64,000 bases of DNA from Pseudomonas sp. SST3 (GTDB lineage Bacteria; Pseudomonadota; Gammaproteobacteria; Pseudomonadales; Pseudomonadaceae): contig NZ_QORI02000002.1 of the NCBI RefSeq assembly GCF_003325755.1, positions 124,001 through 188,000 of the forward strand. The letters run 5' to 3'. A model generated the notes under the pieces. The model saw only the letters and a program-made list of their open reading frames with translations, was not told where the DNA came from and searched no databases. A program made the position numbers and the translations under genes. Below, one piece after another: positions 7,619 to 17,362 of this stretch. The stretch's first letter is position 1. The number at the start of each line of letters is the position of its first letter.

Positions 7619-10177
7619 ATGAGCGAAACCGCAACCAACGCGCCCTTGAACAAGGTGCGGCAAATTCTTCACTGGCGTAACAGCATCGCCTGGCTTGTCC
7701 TCGTCTTTACCTTATTGGTGCAGCTGGCCATTGTTCAGCATCTGAAGCTGAAAGAGGATCGCGCTGCGAGCCAGCAATTCGATTTCCTGGTGAAAACTAC
7801 CATCGAAGCCATCGGCAAACGCATGCTCGATCATGAGCAGGTGCTTCTCGGCGCCGCCGGCCTGTTCGATGTCAACGGCGAGGTTTCGCGCGAGCAGTGG
7901 CACGCCTACAACGATCGCCTTCAGCTGGCCGAACGCTACCCTGGCATTCAGGGGGTGGGATTCGCCAAGGCCGTGCTTTCCGATGAGCTGGAGACGCACG
8001 TCCAGAGCGTTCGCAGCGAAGGGTTTGCTACCTACTCCGTGCATCCACGCAACTCCGACGCCTCGCTGCGCACACCAATCGTCTACCTTGAGCCGTTCCG
8101 CGACCGCAATCTAGCCGCCTTCGGCTACGACATGTTCGCTGAGCCTGTGCGGCGGCAGGCCATGCTCCAGGCGGCCGAATCAGGCCAGACGCACATCACC
8201 AGCAAGGTCAGGTTGCGCCAGGAAACCCATGGCAAAGAGCAGGCCGGCATCCTCATGTACGTGCCGCTGTATCAACCAGGCGCGCCGATCCGCTCTCCAC
8301 AGCAACGTATTCAGGCGCTCAAGGGGTTCGTCTACAGCCCCTATCGGATGGACGATCTGATGCGCGGGATTCTCGGTGCAGCCGACCCGAATCTCAGCCT
8401 GCACATCTATACCGGCGATGACGAGAAACCCGAGTCCCTTATTTTCACCAGCCGGGACGTGCCACGGACCGAGCCGGCCCACTACAGCCGGGTCCTGCAT
8501 CTCGATATCTATGGACGCACCTGGACCCTGCGCCTGGAGAGCCTGCCAGAGTTCGAAGCGTTTTTTCATGCCAACAACGAGCTGGTACTCGCCCTTGGCA
8601 TTGGCCTTAGCTTGCTGTTGTTCTTTCTGATCTCCTCGCTTTCGCTCAGGCGCAGCCGCGCCGAAGCGCTGGCACAGCAGATGACCGAGCACATCCGAGA
8701 GAACAGACGCGCCCTTCAGCTCAGTGAGGAGCGCCTCAGCCTCGCGCTCAAGGGCAGCAATGACGGCCTCTGGGATCTGAACCTGAATGCGGGAACGTTT
8801 TATGCGTCACCACGCGCCTGGCACATGCTCGGGTATCGTCCCGGCGAATTGCACTCGGATCTCAAGCTCTGGGAGCGGATCATGGTGCCCGAGGATCTAC
8901 CCCAGGCCCGCACACAGCTCGCGCGGATCATGCTCTCGGCGGTCGACCACTTCACTACCGAACTACGCTTTCAGCATAAAAGCGGCACGGTGGTTCCAGT
9001 CCTGATTCGCGGTTATATCCAGCGTGACAGGGACGGCCAGCCGCTGCGCATCAGCGGCACCAGCATGGACCTGACCGAGCACAAACGCATCGAGCAGATG
9101 AAAGATCAGTTCATCTCGACCGTCAGTCATGAGCTGCGCACCCCGCTGACCTCCATCAGCGGCGCGCTGGCCCTGGTCACCGGCGGTGCCGTAGGCGACA
9201 TTCCGCCATCAATGCAGCAGATGCTTGATATCGCCCATCGCAACAGTCTGCGTCTGGGCCACCTGATCGACGACCTGCTGGATATGGAAAAGGTCGCGTC
9301 GGGCAAAATGTCGTTTGATCTGCGTGAACACTCGCTCTGCCGGTTGCTGGACGAGGCACTCGCGAGCAATCAGGCCTTCGCCGCCCATTTCGGCGTGAGC
9401 TGCGTGCTGCGCAACCCTGCACAGGTCAACGTCTGGGTCGACGGCCTGCGTTTGCAGCAGGTGCTCGCCAACTTTCTCTCGAATGCCATCAAGTACACCC
9501 CGCAAGGCGGTGAAGTGACCCTGCACTGCAGTCTGCCTGATGCCAGCCATGTCCGGATCAACATCACCGATCAGGGGCCGGGCATTGCACCGAGCTTTCA
9601 GACGCGGGTATTCGAAAAGTTCGCCCAGGCGGATGCCTCTGATAACCGCCAGAAAGGCGGTACCGGTCTGGGCCTGGCCATTACCAAGGAATTCATCGAG
9701 CGCATGGGCGGGCGGGTCGGCTTCGATACCGAGGAGGGGCGCGGGACCACCTTCTGGTGCGAGTTACCCATCGTCGAGTCCGCCACATTAGCAGTGGATC
9801 AAGGCCAGCCACGCCTGCTCGTGGTCGAGGACGAGCCGGATACCGGACGACTGCTGCATCTGATGCTGCGTGATGCCGGTTACGCGGTTGATCGGGTGCA
9901 GAGCCTGCATGCTGCACGGGACAAGCTCGCCGGCACCCGCTACGAAGCGATCACGCTCGACCTGCACTTACCGGACGGTAGCGGGCGCGAGCTGATCGAC
10001 GAGATACGCAGAAACCCCGCTACGCAGGCGTTGCCGATCATCGTGATTTCGGCGGCAAGCCAGTTCGAGCAGAACGATGAAGACACCGGCGTCACCTGGC
10101 TGCATAAGCCCATCAGTGCAGCGCAGCTATTGATTGCACTCACCGATTCCCTGGAAGACGCCCAGCCGCTGCCGTGA
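7619..10177 (+). CDS. CHASE-PAS hybrid sensor histidine kinase/response regulator
   Basis: A membrane-bound sensor of about 852 residues. In order: a transmembrane helix (about residues 20-40), a periplasmic CHASE domain (about 75-290), a second helix (about 318-338), a coiled linker, a PAS/PAC fold (about 365-490), a HisKA H-box HELRTPLTSISG (about 503), a HATPase domain with NFLSNAIKYT and GTGLGLAI, and a C-terminal receiver whose phospho-acceptor Asp is in ITLDLHLPDGSG (about residue 780). Starts at 7523 (TTG) or 7547 are possible; none has a strong ribosome site. There is no adjacent response regulator or phosphotransfer gene, so the output partner is elsewhere. It sits alone between mtgA and rpoH, whose own ends are conserved. 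The ligand cannot be deduced. Confidence 0.88.
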   Translation: MSETATNAPLNKVRQILHWRNSIAWLVLVFTLLVQLAIVQHLKLKEDRAASQQFDFLVKTTIEAIGKRMLDHEQVLLGAAGLFDVNGEVSREQWHAYNDRLQLAERYPGIQGVGFAKAVLSDELETHVQSVRSEGFATYSVHPRNSDASLRTPIVYLEPFRDRNLAAFGYDMFAEPVRRQAMLQAAESGQTHITSKVRLRQETHGKEQAGILMYVPLYQPGAPIRSPQQRIQALKGFVYSPYRMDDLMRGILGAADPNLSLHIYTGDDEKPESLIFTSRDVPRTEPAHYSRVLHLDIYGRTWTLRLESLPEFEAFFHANNELVLALGIGLSLLLFFLISSLSLRRSRAEALAQQMTEHIRENRRALQLSEERLSLALKGSNDGLWDLNLNAGTFYASPRAWHMLGYRPGELHSDLKLWERIMVPEDLPQARTQLARIMLSAVDHFTTELRFQHKSGTVVPVLIRGYIQRDRDGQPLRISGTSMDLTEHKRIEQMKDQFISTVSHELRTPLTSISGALALVTGGAVGDIPPSMQQMLDIAHRNSLRLGHLIDDLLDMEKVASGKMSFDLREHSLCRLLDEALASNQAFAAHFGVSCVLRNPAQVNVWVDGLRLQQVLANFLSNAIKYTPQGGEVTLHCSLPDASHVRINITDQGPGIAPSFQTRVFEKFAQADASDNRQKGGTGLGLAITKEFIERMGGRVGFDTEEGRGTTFWCELPIVESATLAVDQGQPRLLVVEDEPDTGRLLHLMLRDAGYAVDRVQSLHAARDKLAGTRYEAITLDLHLPDGSGRELIDEIRRNPATQALPIIVISAASQFEQNDEDTGVTWLHKPISAAQLLIALTDSLEDAQPLP

Positions 10178-10228
10178 CCACTGACACCGTATACAGCGGT
10201 GACCACACCCCGAGCTGACGGGCATAAA

Positions 10229-10254
10229 AAAGGCGCTGCAGCTGCAGCGCCTTT
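10229..10254. terminator. Bidirectional terminator, perfect palindrome
   Basis: A perfect 26-bp palindrome: the left arm AAAGGCGCTGCAG (10229-10241) is the exact reverse complement of the right arm. It lies 52 bp past the kinase stop and 17 bp past the rpoH stop. The A-run on the left (six A at 10226-10231) becomes a U-run for rpoH, and the right side gives CTTT for the kinase, so it can stop both convergent transcripts. Confidence 0.85.
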
Positions 10255-10270
10255 GAGCGACCAGGCCATA

Positions 10271-11125
10271 TCAGGCCTGGATGGACCCCTTGAGCTTGTT
10301 CATCGCATTCTTTTCAAGCTGTCGAATGCGCTCTGCGGATACACCGTACTTGGCGGCAAGATCGTGCAGGGTCGCCTTGCTTTCACTCAACCAGCGTTGC
10401 TGGAGAATGTCTCGACTCCGCTCATCCAGCGTGTCCAGCGCCTCGTGCAAGCTGGAATTGGAGTTATCGCTCCAATCAGCATCTTCGAGCTGCCGTGCCG
10501 GATCGTAGCGATGGTCCTCGAGATAGTGCGCAGGCGATTGATAGGCGCTGTCATCATCGGCATCGGCTGACGGATCGAAGGCCATGTCATGCCCCGTCAA
10601 ACGGCTTTCCATCTCACGCACTTCGCGGGCTTCAACACCGAGGCTGTCGGCGACTCGCTCGACCTCGTCATTGTTCAGCCAAGCCAGGCGTTTCTTTTGG
10701 CTGCGCAGATTGAAGAACAGTTTGCGCTGCGCTTTGGTGGTGGCAACCTTGACGATGCGCCAGTTGCGCAGGATGAATTCGTGAATCTCGGCCTTGATCC
10801 AATGAACTGCGAACGACACCAGGCGCACACCCATTTCCGGGTTGAAGCGCTTGACTGCCTTCATCAGGCCAACGTTGCCTTCCTGAATCAGATCGGACTG
10901 GGCCAGACCATAACCCGAGTAGCTCCGGGCGATATGCACGACGAATCGCAGGTGGGCGAGCACCATCTGACGTGCGGCCTCGAGGTCCTGCTTGTAGAAC
11001 AGACGCTCAGCCAGGTCGCGTTCCTGCTCGACCGTAAGCAGCGGAATGCTGTTGACCGTCTGCACATAGGCCTCGAGATTGCCTCCCGGGACCAGGGCTT
11101 GAACAGGTTGCAGATTTGTAGTCAT
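10271..11125 (-). CDS. rpoH: RNA polymerase heat-shock sigma factor RpoH (sigma-32)
   Basis: Directs RNA polymerase to heat-shock promoters. The 284-residue length is standard. It has sigma-70 region 2 ([29 protein letters not shown] at about 90-118), the RpoH box QRKLFFNLR around residues 131-139 that distinguishes sigma-32 and contributes to chaperone and FtsH control, and region 4.2 with [16 protein letters not shown] near the C-terminus. The start has a strong site, GGAGG, about 6 nt upstream. It follows ftsX on the same strand with a 107-bp AT-rich gap that probably contains its own promoters. Gene order ftsY-ftsE-ftsX-rpoH is conserved in gammaproteobacteria. Confidence 0.97.
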   Translation of the reverse strand: MTTNLQPVQALVPGGNLEAYVQTVNSIPLLTVEQERDLAERLFYKQDLEAARQMVLAHLRFVVHIARSYSGYGLAQSDLIQEGNVGLMKAVKRFNPEMGVRLVSFAVHWIKAEIHEFILRNWRIVKVATTKAQRKLFFNLRSQKKRLAWLNNDEVERVADSLGVEAREVREMESRLTGHDMAFDPSADADDDSAYQSPAHYLEDHRYDPARQLEDADWSDNSNSSLHEALDTLDERSRDILQQRWLSESKATLHDLAAKYGVSAERIRQLEKNAMNKLKGSIQA

Positions 11126-11232
11126 GCAGATCCTCCAAAATTGAAGCTGCAGCAGTTTAGCACTGCCGAATGAGACTGCAAGCCTGTGGAAAAGTTTCCT
11201 TACAGCTAATAAAAAGCTTATAAATCAACTAC

Positions 11233-12243
11233 TTACCGAGGAGCAAGCTCGCTCAGATGCCTCGCTACGGCCAGCCAGGCACCAATGTACCCCAGCAACA
11301 CGGCACCCAACACCAGCGACAGGCCATCCTCAGCCGGCACACCAGCCAAACCGAAATCGCTGCCATACAAGCCCGCAAGCCCGATGACCGCCTCGTTCAA
11401 CCAGCCAAGGCCATACGCCAGCAGCAGCCAGGCGATCAGCCCAGCGCCCAACCCATACAGCGCACCCATGTAGAGGAAGGGGCGACGCACGTAACCGTCG
11501 GTTCCGCCAACAAGCTTGACCACCTCGATCTCGGTGCGGCGGTTTTCGATGTGCAGCCGGATGGTGTTGCCAATCACCAGGAGCAACGTCGCGATGAGCA
11601 ACAGGCTGAGGCCAAACACGAAACGGTCTCCGAGCTTGAGAATCGCTGTTAACCGCTCGACCCAGAGTAGATCCAGCTGCGCCTGCTCGACCCCTGACAG
11701 CTCCGCCAAGCGCTGGCGCAACGCTTCGAGATTGTCACGATCGACTTCACTGGGGGTCACCACAATCACCCCAGGCAACGGATTTTCCGGTAGCTCGCGT
11801 AGCGCCTCGCCGAGACCGGAAAGCTGCTGAAATTCCTCCAGTGCCTGTTCGCGGCTGACCCAGCTGGCTTCAGCGACATCTGGCATCTCAAGGATTTGCT
11901 CGCGCAGCGCCTGGCCCTGCTGAGCGTCCACGTCCAGCTGCATAAACAGGGAAATCTGCGCCGCCCGCTGCCAAGACCCGCCGAGGCGCTCGACGTTATC
12001 CAGCAATAGCGCCAGGCCCATGGGCAGGCTTAACGCAACCGCCATGACCAGGCAGGTAAAGAAGCTGCCGATCGGCTGTTTAACCAGCCTGCCGACGCTG
12101 TCGACCACGCTGGCACGATGGCTTTCTAGCCACGCATGAAACAGCGTCTTGAAGTCCGGCTCGTCGCTTCGAGGCTGCTCGGGCTTGTTGCGCACACCAC
12201 CGGCGCGCTCTGCCGGGTTCGGATTCTGCTCGGGTGCGCTCAT
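11233..12243 (-). CDS. ftsX: Cell division permease-like protein FtsX
   Basis: Membrane partner of FtsE; the FtsEX complex acts at the septum, controls amidase activation through EnvC-type proteins and recruits later division proteins. The 336 residues have a proline- and charge-rich cytoplasmic N-terminus, a first helix near residues 56-80, a periplasmic domain (about 85-200) and three more helices. The start codon overlaps the ftsE stop by 4 nt (ATGA), showing translational coupling. Normal length for Pseudomonas FtsX. Confidence 0.96.
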   Translation of the reverse strand: MSAPEQNPNPAERAGGVRNKPEQPRSDEPDFKTLFHAWLESHRASVVDSVGRLVKQPIGSFFTCLVMAVALSLPMGLALLLDNVERLGGSWQRAAQISLFMQLDVDAQQGQALREQILEMPDVAEASWVSREQALEEFQQLSGLGEALRELPENPLPGVIVVTPSEVDRDNLEALRQRLAELSGVEQAQLDLLWVERLTAILKLGDRFVFGLSLLLIATLLLVIGNTIRLHIENRRTEIEVVKLVGGTDGYVRRPFLYMGALYGLGAGLIAWLLLAYGLGWLNEAVIGLAGLYGSDFGLAGVPAEDGLSLVLGAVLLGYIGAWLAVARHLSELAPR

Positions 12244-12911
12244 CGGGCAGCCTCCCCGTCACCGATCAATCGGCCGCGCTGCAACGTGAGCATGCGATGG
12301 CGCATGCGGGCGATCAGCGCCAGGTCGTGGCTGGCGATCAGCACGGTGGTGCCGAGACGATTGATGTCTTCGAATACACCCATGATTTCTGCTGCCAGGC
12401 GCGGATCGAGGTTACCGGTCGGTTCGTCGGCAAGCAGCAATGCCGGGCGATGGACCACGGCGCGCGCGATGCCGACGCGCTGCTGCTGCCCGGTCGAAAG
12501 ATCGGATGGGAACTGCAGCGCCTTGTCTTTGAGGCTGACGCGCTCCAGTGCGGTCATCACTCGCTGGCCGATCTCGCGCTTGTTCAAGCCAAGAATCTGC
12601 AGCGGCAATGCGGCGTTGTCGAATACGGTGCGATCGAACAGCAACTGGTGATTCTGGAATACCACACCGATTTGCCGACGCAGGAAGGGAATCTGCGCAT
12701 TGCTGATCCGCGACAGATCCTGCCCGGCCAGCAGCAGTTTGCCGCTGGTTGGCCGCTCCATTGCCAGCAGCAGGCGCAGCAAGGTGCTCTTGCCGGCGCC
12801 GGAGTGGCCAGTGACGAAGAGAAATTCGCCACGGCGCACATGAAAGGAGAGTTCGTGCAATCCGGTATGGCCGTTGGGATAGCGCTTGCCGACCTGCTCG
12901 AATCGGATCAT
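12240..12911 (-). CDS. ftsE: Cell division ATP-binding protein FtsE
   Basis: ABC-type ATPase of the FtsEX division complex. The 223-residue protein has Walker A GHSGAGKST (about 35-43), the Q-loop in GVVFQNHQLL, signature LSTGQQQRVGIARA and Walker B LLADEPTGNLD. It overlaps both neighbours by 4 nt (ftsY upstream, ftsX downstream), forming a tight ftsYEX operon. Inner-membrane associated through FtsX. Confidence 0.97.
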   Translation of the reverse strand: MIRFEQVGKRYPNGHTGLHELSFHVRRGEFLFVTGHSGAGKSTLLRLLLAMERPTSGKLLLAGQDLSRISNAQIPFLRRQIGVVFQNHQLLFDRTVFDNAALPLQILGLNKREIGQRVMTALERVSLKDKALQFPSDLSTGQQQRVGIARAVVHRPALLLADEPTGNLDPRLAAEIMGVFEDINRLGTTVLIASHDLALIARMRHRMLTLQRGRLIGDGEAAR

Positions 12912-14242
12912 GACGACGCTCCGCCCGTCCCTTTCTCGGCGAACAAGGCATCAACGAAGGCATCCGCCTCGAAGGTGCGAAGGTCGTCAATGCCCTCACC
13001 AACGCCGATGTAGCGAATCGGCGTACCGAACTGCTTGGCCAGGGCGAAGATCACCCCGCCCTTGGCGGTGCCATCGAGCTTGGTCAGCACCAGCCCGGTG
13101 AGTTCCACCGACTGGTTGAATTGTTTGGTCTGATTGATGGCGTTCTGGCCGGTACCGGCATCGAGCACCAGCAGGACTTCATGCGGTGCGCTGTCGTCGA
13201 GCTTGCCCATCACCCGACGGACCTTTTTCAGCTCTTCCATCAGGTTGTCCTTGGTGTGCAGACGTCCCGCCGTATCAGCGATCAGCACATCAATGCCGCG
13301 GGCCTTGGCGGCCTGCACTGCATCGAAGATCACCGAAGCGGAATCGGCGCCAGTGTGCTGAGCGATAACCGCGATGCTGTTGCGCTCGCCCCAGATCTGC
13401 AACTGCTCGACAGCGGCTGCCCGGAAGGTGTCACCAGCAGCCAACATGACCTTCTTACCCTCCAGCTGCAGCTTCTTCGCCAGTTTGCCGATGGTGGTGG
13501 TCTTGCCGACGCCATTGACGCCGACCACTAGAATCACGAACGGCTGTTTGCTGCTGTCTATCACCAACGGCTGCTCGACAGGCTTGAGCAGGCTGGCCAG
13601 CTCTTCCTGCAAGGCCTTGTACAACGCACCGCTGTCGGCCAGCTCCTTGCGCGAAACCCGCCGCGCGAGGTTCTGCATGATCAATGTGGTGGCTTCGACG
13701 CCGACATCGGCGGTGAGCAGACGGGTTTCGAGCTCGTCCAGCAGATCATCGTCGATGGCCTTCTTGCCCAGGAACAGGCTGGCCATACCTTCGCCGATGC
13801 TGGCGCTGGTCTTCGACAGCCCCTGCTTGAGGCGAGCGAAGAAGCCCAGTTTGGCCGGTGGTTCGGCCACCGCGGGTGCGGGCGCCGGTTCCACCGCGAC
13901 CTCAGCAAGCGCCGGGGCTTCCGGGACATCCTTGGGCTGAACGAGTTCTGGCGTGGGTTCCGGTTCAGGCTCGGCATGCAGGACTGCTTCCGGCTTGATG
14001 TCCGGCTCTACTACAGGCTCGGGCTGATCAACTGCGGGCTCGGCGCGCGACGGCTCTTCGGCCGGATGCCCTTCGTTCAGCGAGGTATCGAGTTCGTCAG
14101 CGAACGGCTGGCTGTCTTCCAGCGGCTCGGCAGGCGGCGGCTCGGCGGCCGGGCTCTGCGGCTTCTTGCGCAACCAGCCGAACAGACCTTTTTTCTCGCC
14201 AGCCGCGGCCGGCGTCTTCTTATCGTCGTTGGAACCAAACAT
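12908..14242 (-). CDS. ftsY: Signal recognition particle receptor FtsY
   Basis: GTPase that docks SRP-ribosome complexes at the inner membrane. I chose ATG 14242 (444 residues) because MFGSNDDKK is a usual Pseudomonas FtsY N-terminus; the frame is open 26 codons further upstream. An acidic, proline-rich A domain (to about residue 140) precedes the N domain. The G domain has [15 protein letters not shown], the insertion-box region [37 protein letters not shown] and the C-terminal [18 protein letters not shown]. First gene of ftsY-ftsE-ftsX; divergent from the M16 peptidase genes. Confidence 0.96.
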   Translation of the reverse strand: MFGSNDDKKTPAAAGEKKGLFGWLRKKPQSPAAEPPPAEPLEDSQPFADELDTSLNEGHPAEEPSRAEPAVDQPEPVVEPDIKPEAVLHAEPEPEPTPELVQPKDVPEAPALAEVAVEPAPAPAVAEPPAKLGFFARLKQGLSKTSASIGEGMASLFLGKKAIDDDLLDELETRLLTADVGVEATTLIMQNLARRVSRKELADSGALYKALQEELASLLKPVEQPLVIDSSKQPFVILVVGVNGVGKTTTIGKLAKKLQLEGKKVMLAAGDTFRAAAVEQLQIWGERNSIAVIAQHTGADSASVIFDAVQAAKARGIDVLIADTAGRLHTKDNLMEELKKVRRVMGKLDDSAPHEVLLVLDAGTGQNAINQTKQFNQSVELTGLVLTKLDGTAKGGVIFALAKQFGTPIRYIGVGEGIDDLRTFEADAFVDALFAEKGTGGASS

Positions 14243-14478
14243 GGAGAAGATTTTCTCAAGAGGGCGAAACGCCGGCGGCCACGCCACCGGCCAGACGGGG
14301 GCTATCCTAGCACTGCGCAACCGCCTGCGCTAAGCGCGGGCATCGAGCCGTCACACCAGGCGATACACATACGGCGTTCCGCCGCTTTGCCCTGGCCCCG
14401 ACGCCCCAGTACCATGCCTGCGTGTTCCCGCCTGCCGGCACCGTCGCGGCGGGATTCATTCCTGAACGAGCCCAGAAT

Positions 14479-15831
14479 ATGCCTCTGATGTTACGCCGCG
14501 CCGCGGCCCTGTTACTCGGCGCCCTGTACCTGCCACTGGTCATCGCGGCCGACGGCCAGCCCACCCATGAATTCATTCTGGACAACGGCCTCAAGGTGAT
14601 CGTGCGCGAGGATCACCGAGCCCCGGTCGTGGTATCCCAGCTCTGGTACAAGGTGGGTTCCAGCTACGAGTCGCCCGGAAAGACCGGGTTGTCCCACGCG
14701 CTCGAGCACATGATGTTCAAGGGCAGCCGCAAGCTTGAAGCCGGGGAAGCTTCGCGCATCCTTCGTGAGCTCGGCGCCGAAGAGAACGCGTTCACCAGTG
14801 ACGATTACACCGCTTATTATCAGGTGCTGGCGCGTGATCGGCTGGCCGTGGCCTTCGAACTGGAAGCCGATCGCCTGGCCAGCCTCAAGCTGCCGGCGGA
14901 CGAGTTCGCCCGAGAAATCGAGGTAATCAAAGAGGAGCGCCGGCTGCGCACAGACGACAAACCGAGCGCGCTCGCCTATGAGCGTTTCAAGGCCATGGCC
15001 TATCCCGCCAGCGGTTACCACATCCCGACGATCGGCTGGATGGCCGACCTCAAGCGGATGACCATCGACGATTTGCGGGCTTGGTACGAGGCCTGGTATG
15101 CGCCCAACAATGCCACCCTGGTAGTGGTCGGCGACGTCACGCCGGACGAGGTGCGCACGCTCGCCGAACGTTATTTCGGCCCCATCGAAAGCCGCCCGAC
15201 ACCCAGCGCCAAGCGCCCGCTGGAGCTGGACGAGCCGGGCGAGCGGCGGCTCACCTTGCATGTGAAGACACAGGTGCCCAGCCTGATCATGGCCTTCAAT
15301 GCGCCAGGGCTGGCCACCGAGGAAGACCCTCGGAAAATTCATGCCCTGCGGCTGATCAGCGCCTTACTCGACGGCGGCTACAGCGCCCGTCTTCCGCAGC
15401 AGCTGGAGCGCGGCGAGGAGTTGGTGACCAGCGCCTCGGCCTGGTACAACGCCTACGCCCGCGGCGATAGCCTGTTCGTGCTCAGCGCCGCGCCCAATAT
15501 GCAGAAGGGCCGCACGCTGGAGGAAGTCGAAGCCGGTCTCTGGCAGCAACTCGAACGGCTCAAGCAGACCGCACCCTCTTCGGAAGAACTGGAACGGGTG
15601 CGCGCGCAGGTCATCGCCGGCCTGGTCTACGAGCGCGACTCCATTACTCAGCAGGCCACCACCATCGGCCAGCTGGAGACCGTCGGTCTGTCCTGGCGGC
15701 TGATGGATCAAGAGCTCAGCGCGCTCGAGGCGGTCACGCCGGACGACATCCAGCAGGCCGCACGCAGCTTTTTCACCCGCTCACGCCTGAGCGTTGCTCA
15801 TGTCCTGCCCGAGGAGTCCGGCGATGAATGA
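14479..15831 (+). CDS. M16 family zinc metallopeptidase (active member)
   Basis: A 450-residue periplasmic peptidase of the pitrilysin family. An N-terminal signal peptide (residues 1-24, ending VIAAD) follows the chosen ATG 14479; the frame is open 19 codons upstream. The inverted zinc motif HxxEH is present as HALEH at residues 73-77, with a third-ligand candidate in the AFELEADRL helix. It overlaps the next M16 gene by 8 nt. In related systems such pairs form heterodimers of one active and one inactive subunit. The pair next to ftsY and rsmD is conserved in Pseudomonas. The substrate is unknown; it probably degrades exported peptides. Confidence 0.9.
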   Translation: MPLMLRRAAALLLGALYLPLVIAADGQPTHEFILDNGLKVIVREDHRAPVVVSQLWYKVGSSYESPGKTGLSHALEHMMFKGSRKLEAGEASRILRELGAEENAFTSDDYTAYYQVLARDRLAVAFELEADRLASLKLPADEFAREIEVIKEERRLRTDDKPSALAYERFKAMAYPASGYHIPTIGWMADLKRMTIDDLRAWYEAWYAPNNATLVVVGDVTPDEVRTLAERYFGPIESRPTPSAKRPLELDEPGERRLTLHVKTQVPSLIMAFNAPGLATEEDPRKIHALRLISALLDGGYSARLPQQLERGEELVTSASAWYNAYARGDSLFVLSAAPNMQKGRTLEEVEAGLWQQLERLKQTAPSSEELERVRAQVIAGLVYERDSITQQATTIGQLETVGLSWRLMDQELSALEAVTPDDIQQAARSFFTRSRLSVAHVLPEESGDE

Positions 15832-17362
15832 TCGCAGTTTATGGCGTCGCGGCCTGCTCGGCCTGGCGCTGGTGTCCTGCCTGGGGTTGAGCGCCTGTGA
15901 CGACACCGGCGAAACGGCCGCCTCGATTCCGGTTCCGCCGGCCGAAACCGCCGCGACCCCCGCCGAGTCCGGGCAAGCCATCGCCAACGCCAAGCGCGAC
16001 GAAACCATCCGCCTGGAATCGCTCGACGCGCTCGGCGATCAGCCGTTGCCACGGCGCGAACTGGATATCCAGAACTGGCAGACCGAAGGCGGCGCCACTG
16101 TCCTGTTCGTCGAAGCCCACCAGCTGCCGATGTTCGACCTGCGCCTGACCTTTGCCGCAGGCAGCAGCCAGGACGCTGGGGTACCAGGTCTGGCCATGCT
16201 GACCAATGCCATGCTCAACGAAGGCGTCGAGGGCAAGGACGTCACCGCCATCGCCGAAGGCTTCGAAAGCCTTGGCGCCGAGTTCGGCAACGGCTCCTAC
16301 CGCGACATGGCGGTTGCCAGCCTGCGCAGCCTGAGCGCACCGGACAAGCGCGAGCCGGCCTTGCAGCTATTCAGCCAGGTGGTCGGCCAGCCGACCTTTC
16401 CTGAGGACTCGCTGCAGCGGATCAAGAACCAGGTGTTGGCCGGATTCGAATTCCAGAAGCAGAACCCGGGCAAGCTGGCCAGCCTCGAGCTGTTCGAACG
16501 CCTCTACCAAAGCCATCCTTACGCACACCCCAGCGAAGGCACACCGGAATCCATTCCCGGTATCGACGCCGACCAGCTTCGCGCGTTTCACGCCAAGGGC
16601 TATACCGCCGGCAATGCCGTGATCGCCCTGGTTGGCGACCTCGACCGCGCACAGGCCGAGGCGATTGCCGAGCAGGTCTCCGATGCACTACCGCAGGGTA
16701 ACGCCCTGCCAGCACCACCGGCTCCGAGCGAGCCCGTGGCCGGCCAGCAGCACATTGACTTTCCCTCCAACCAGACCCACCTGCTGCTGGCACAACTCGG
16801 CATTCCGCGTGGCCACCCGGATTACGCCGCGCTCTATCTAGGCAACCAGATCCTCGGCGGCGGCGGTTTCGGCACGCGCCTGATGGAGGAGGTGCGGGAG
16901 AAGCGGGGGCTGACATACGGTATCTATTCCGGATTCAGCCCCATGCAGACCAACGGGCCGTTCATGATCAATCTGCAGACGCGCGCCGACCTGTCCGAGG
17001 CCACCCTGGCCCTGGTGCAACGGCTGGTCGCCGAATTCCTTGCAGAGGGCCCGACACAGGCCGAGCTGGAGCGCAGCAAGCGCGAGATCGCCGGCAGCTT
17101 CCCGTTATCCACGGCGAGCAACTCCGACATCGTCGGGCAACTGGGCAGCATCGGCTTTTACGACCTACCGCTGACCTACCTCGAAGACTTCATGCAGCAG
17201 GTCCAGGCGCTGTCGGTCGACGAGGTCAAGGCGGCGATGAACAAGCACCTCAGTCCGGACGGCTTCGTAATCGTCACGGCGGGCCCGCAAGTCGAGCAAA
17301 AACCGCTGCCGGCACCGAGCGAACAACCCCTCGAACAACCCAGCAACGTTCCGGAGCATTGA
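15824..17362 (+). CDS. M16 family protein, non-catalytic partner, lipoprotein
   Basis: 512 residues with a lipoprotein signal (SCLGLSAC, lipid-modified Cys near residue 25), so probably anchored to a membrane facing the periplasm. M16 N- and C-terminal domains are recognisable (LTFAAGSSQDAGVPGLAMLTNAM; GGGGFGTRLMEEVREKRGLTYG), but the HxxEH zinc motif is replaced by TNAMLNEG, so it should not bind zinc. The start overlaps the active M16 gene by 8 nt and the end overlaps rsmD by 1 nt (TGATG), indicating coupled translation. It probably supplies substrate binding and chamber closure to the active subunit. The lipobox is seen; the partnership is inference from family pairs. Confidence 0.88.
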   Translation: MNDRSLWRRGLLGLALVSCLGLSACDDTGETAASIPVPPAETAATPAESGQAIANAKRDETIRLESLDALGDQPLPRRELDIQNWQTEGGATVLFVEAHQLPMFDLRLTFAAGSSQDAGVPGLAMLTNAMLNEGVEGKDVTAIAEGFESLGAEFGNGSYRDMAVASLRSLSAPDKREPALQLFSQVVGQPTFPEDSLQRIKNQVLAGFEFQKQNPGKLASLELFERLYQSHPYAHPSEGTPESIPGIDADQLRAFHAKGYTAGNAVIALVGDLDRAQAEAIAEQVSDALPQGNALPAPPAPSEPVAGQQHIDFPSNQTHLLLAQLGIPRGHPDYAALYLGNQILGGGGFGTRLMEEVREKRGLTYGIYSGFSPMQTNGPFMINLQTRADLSEATLALVQRLVAEFLAEGPTQAELERSKREIAGSFPLSTASNSDIVGQLGSIGFYDLPLTYLEDFMQQVQALSVDEVKAAMNKHLSPDGFVIVTAGPQVEQKPLPAPSEQPLEQPSNVPEH

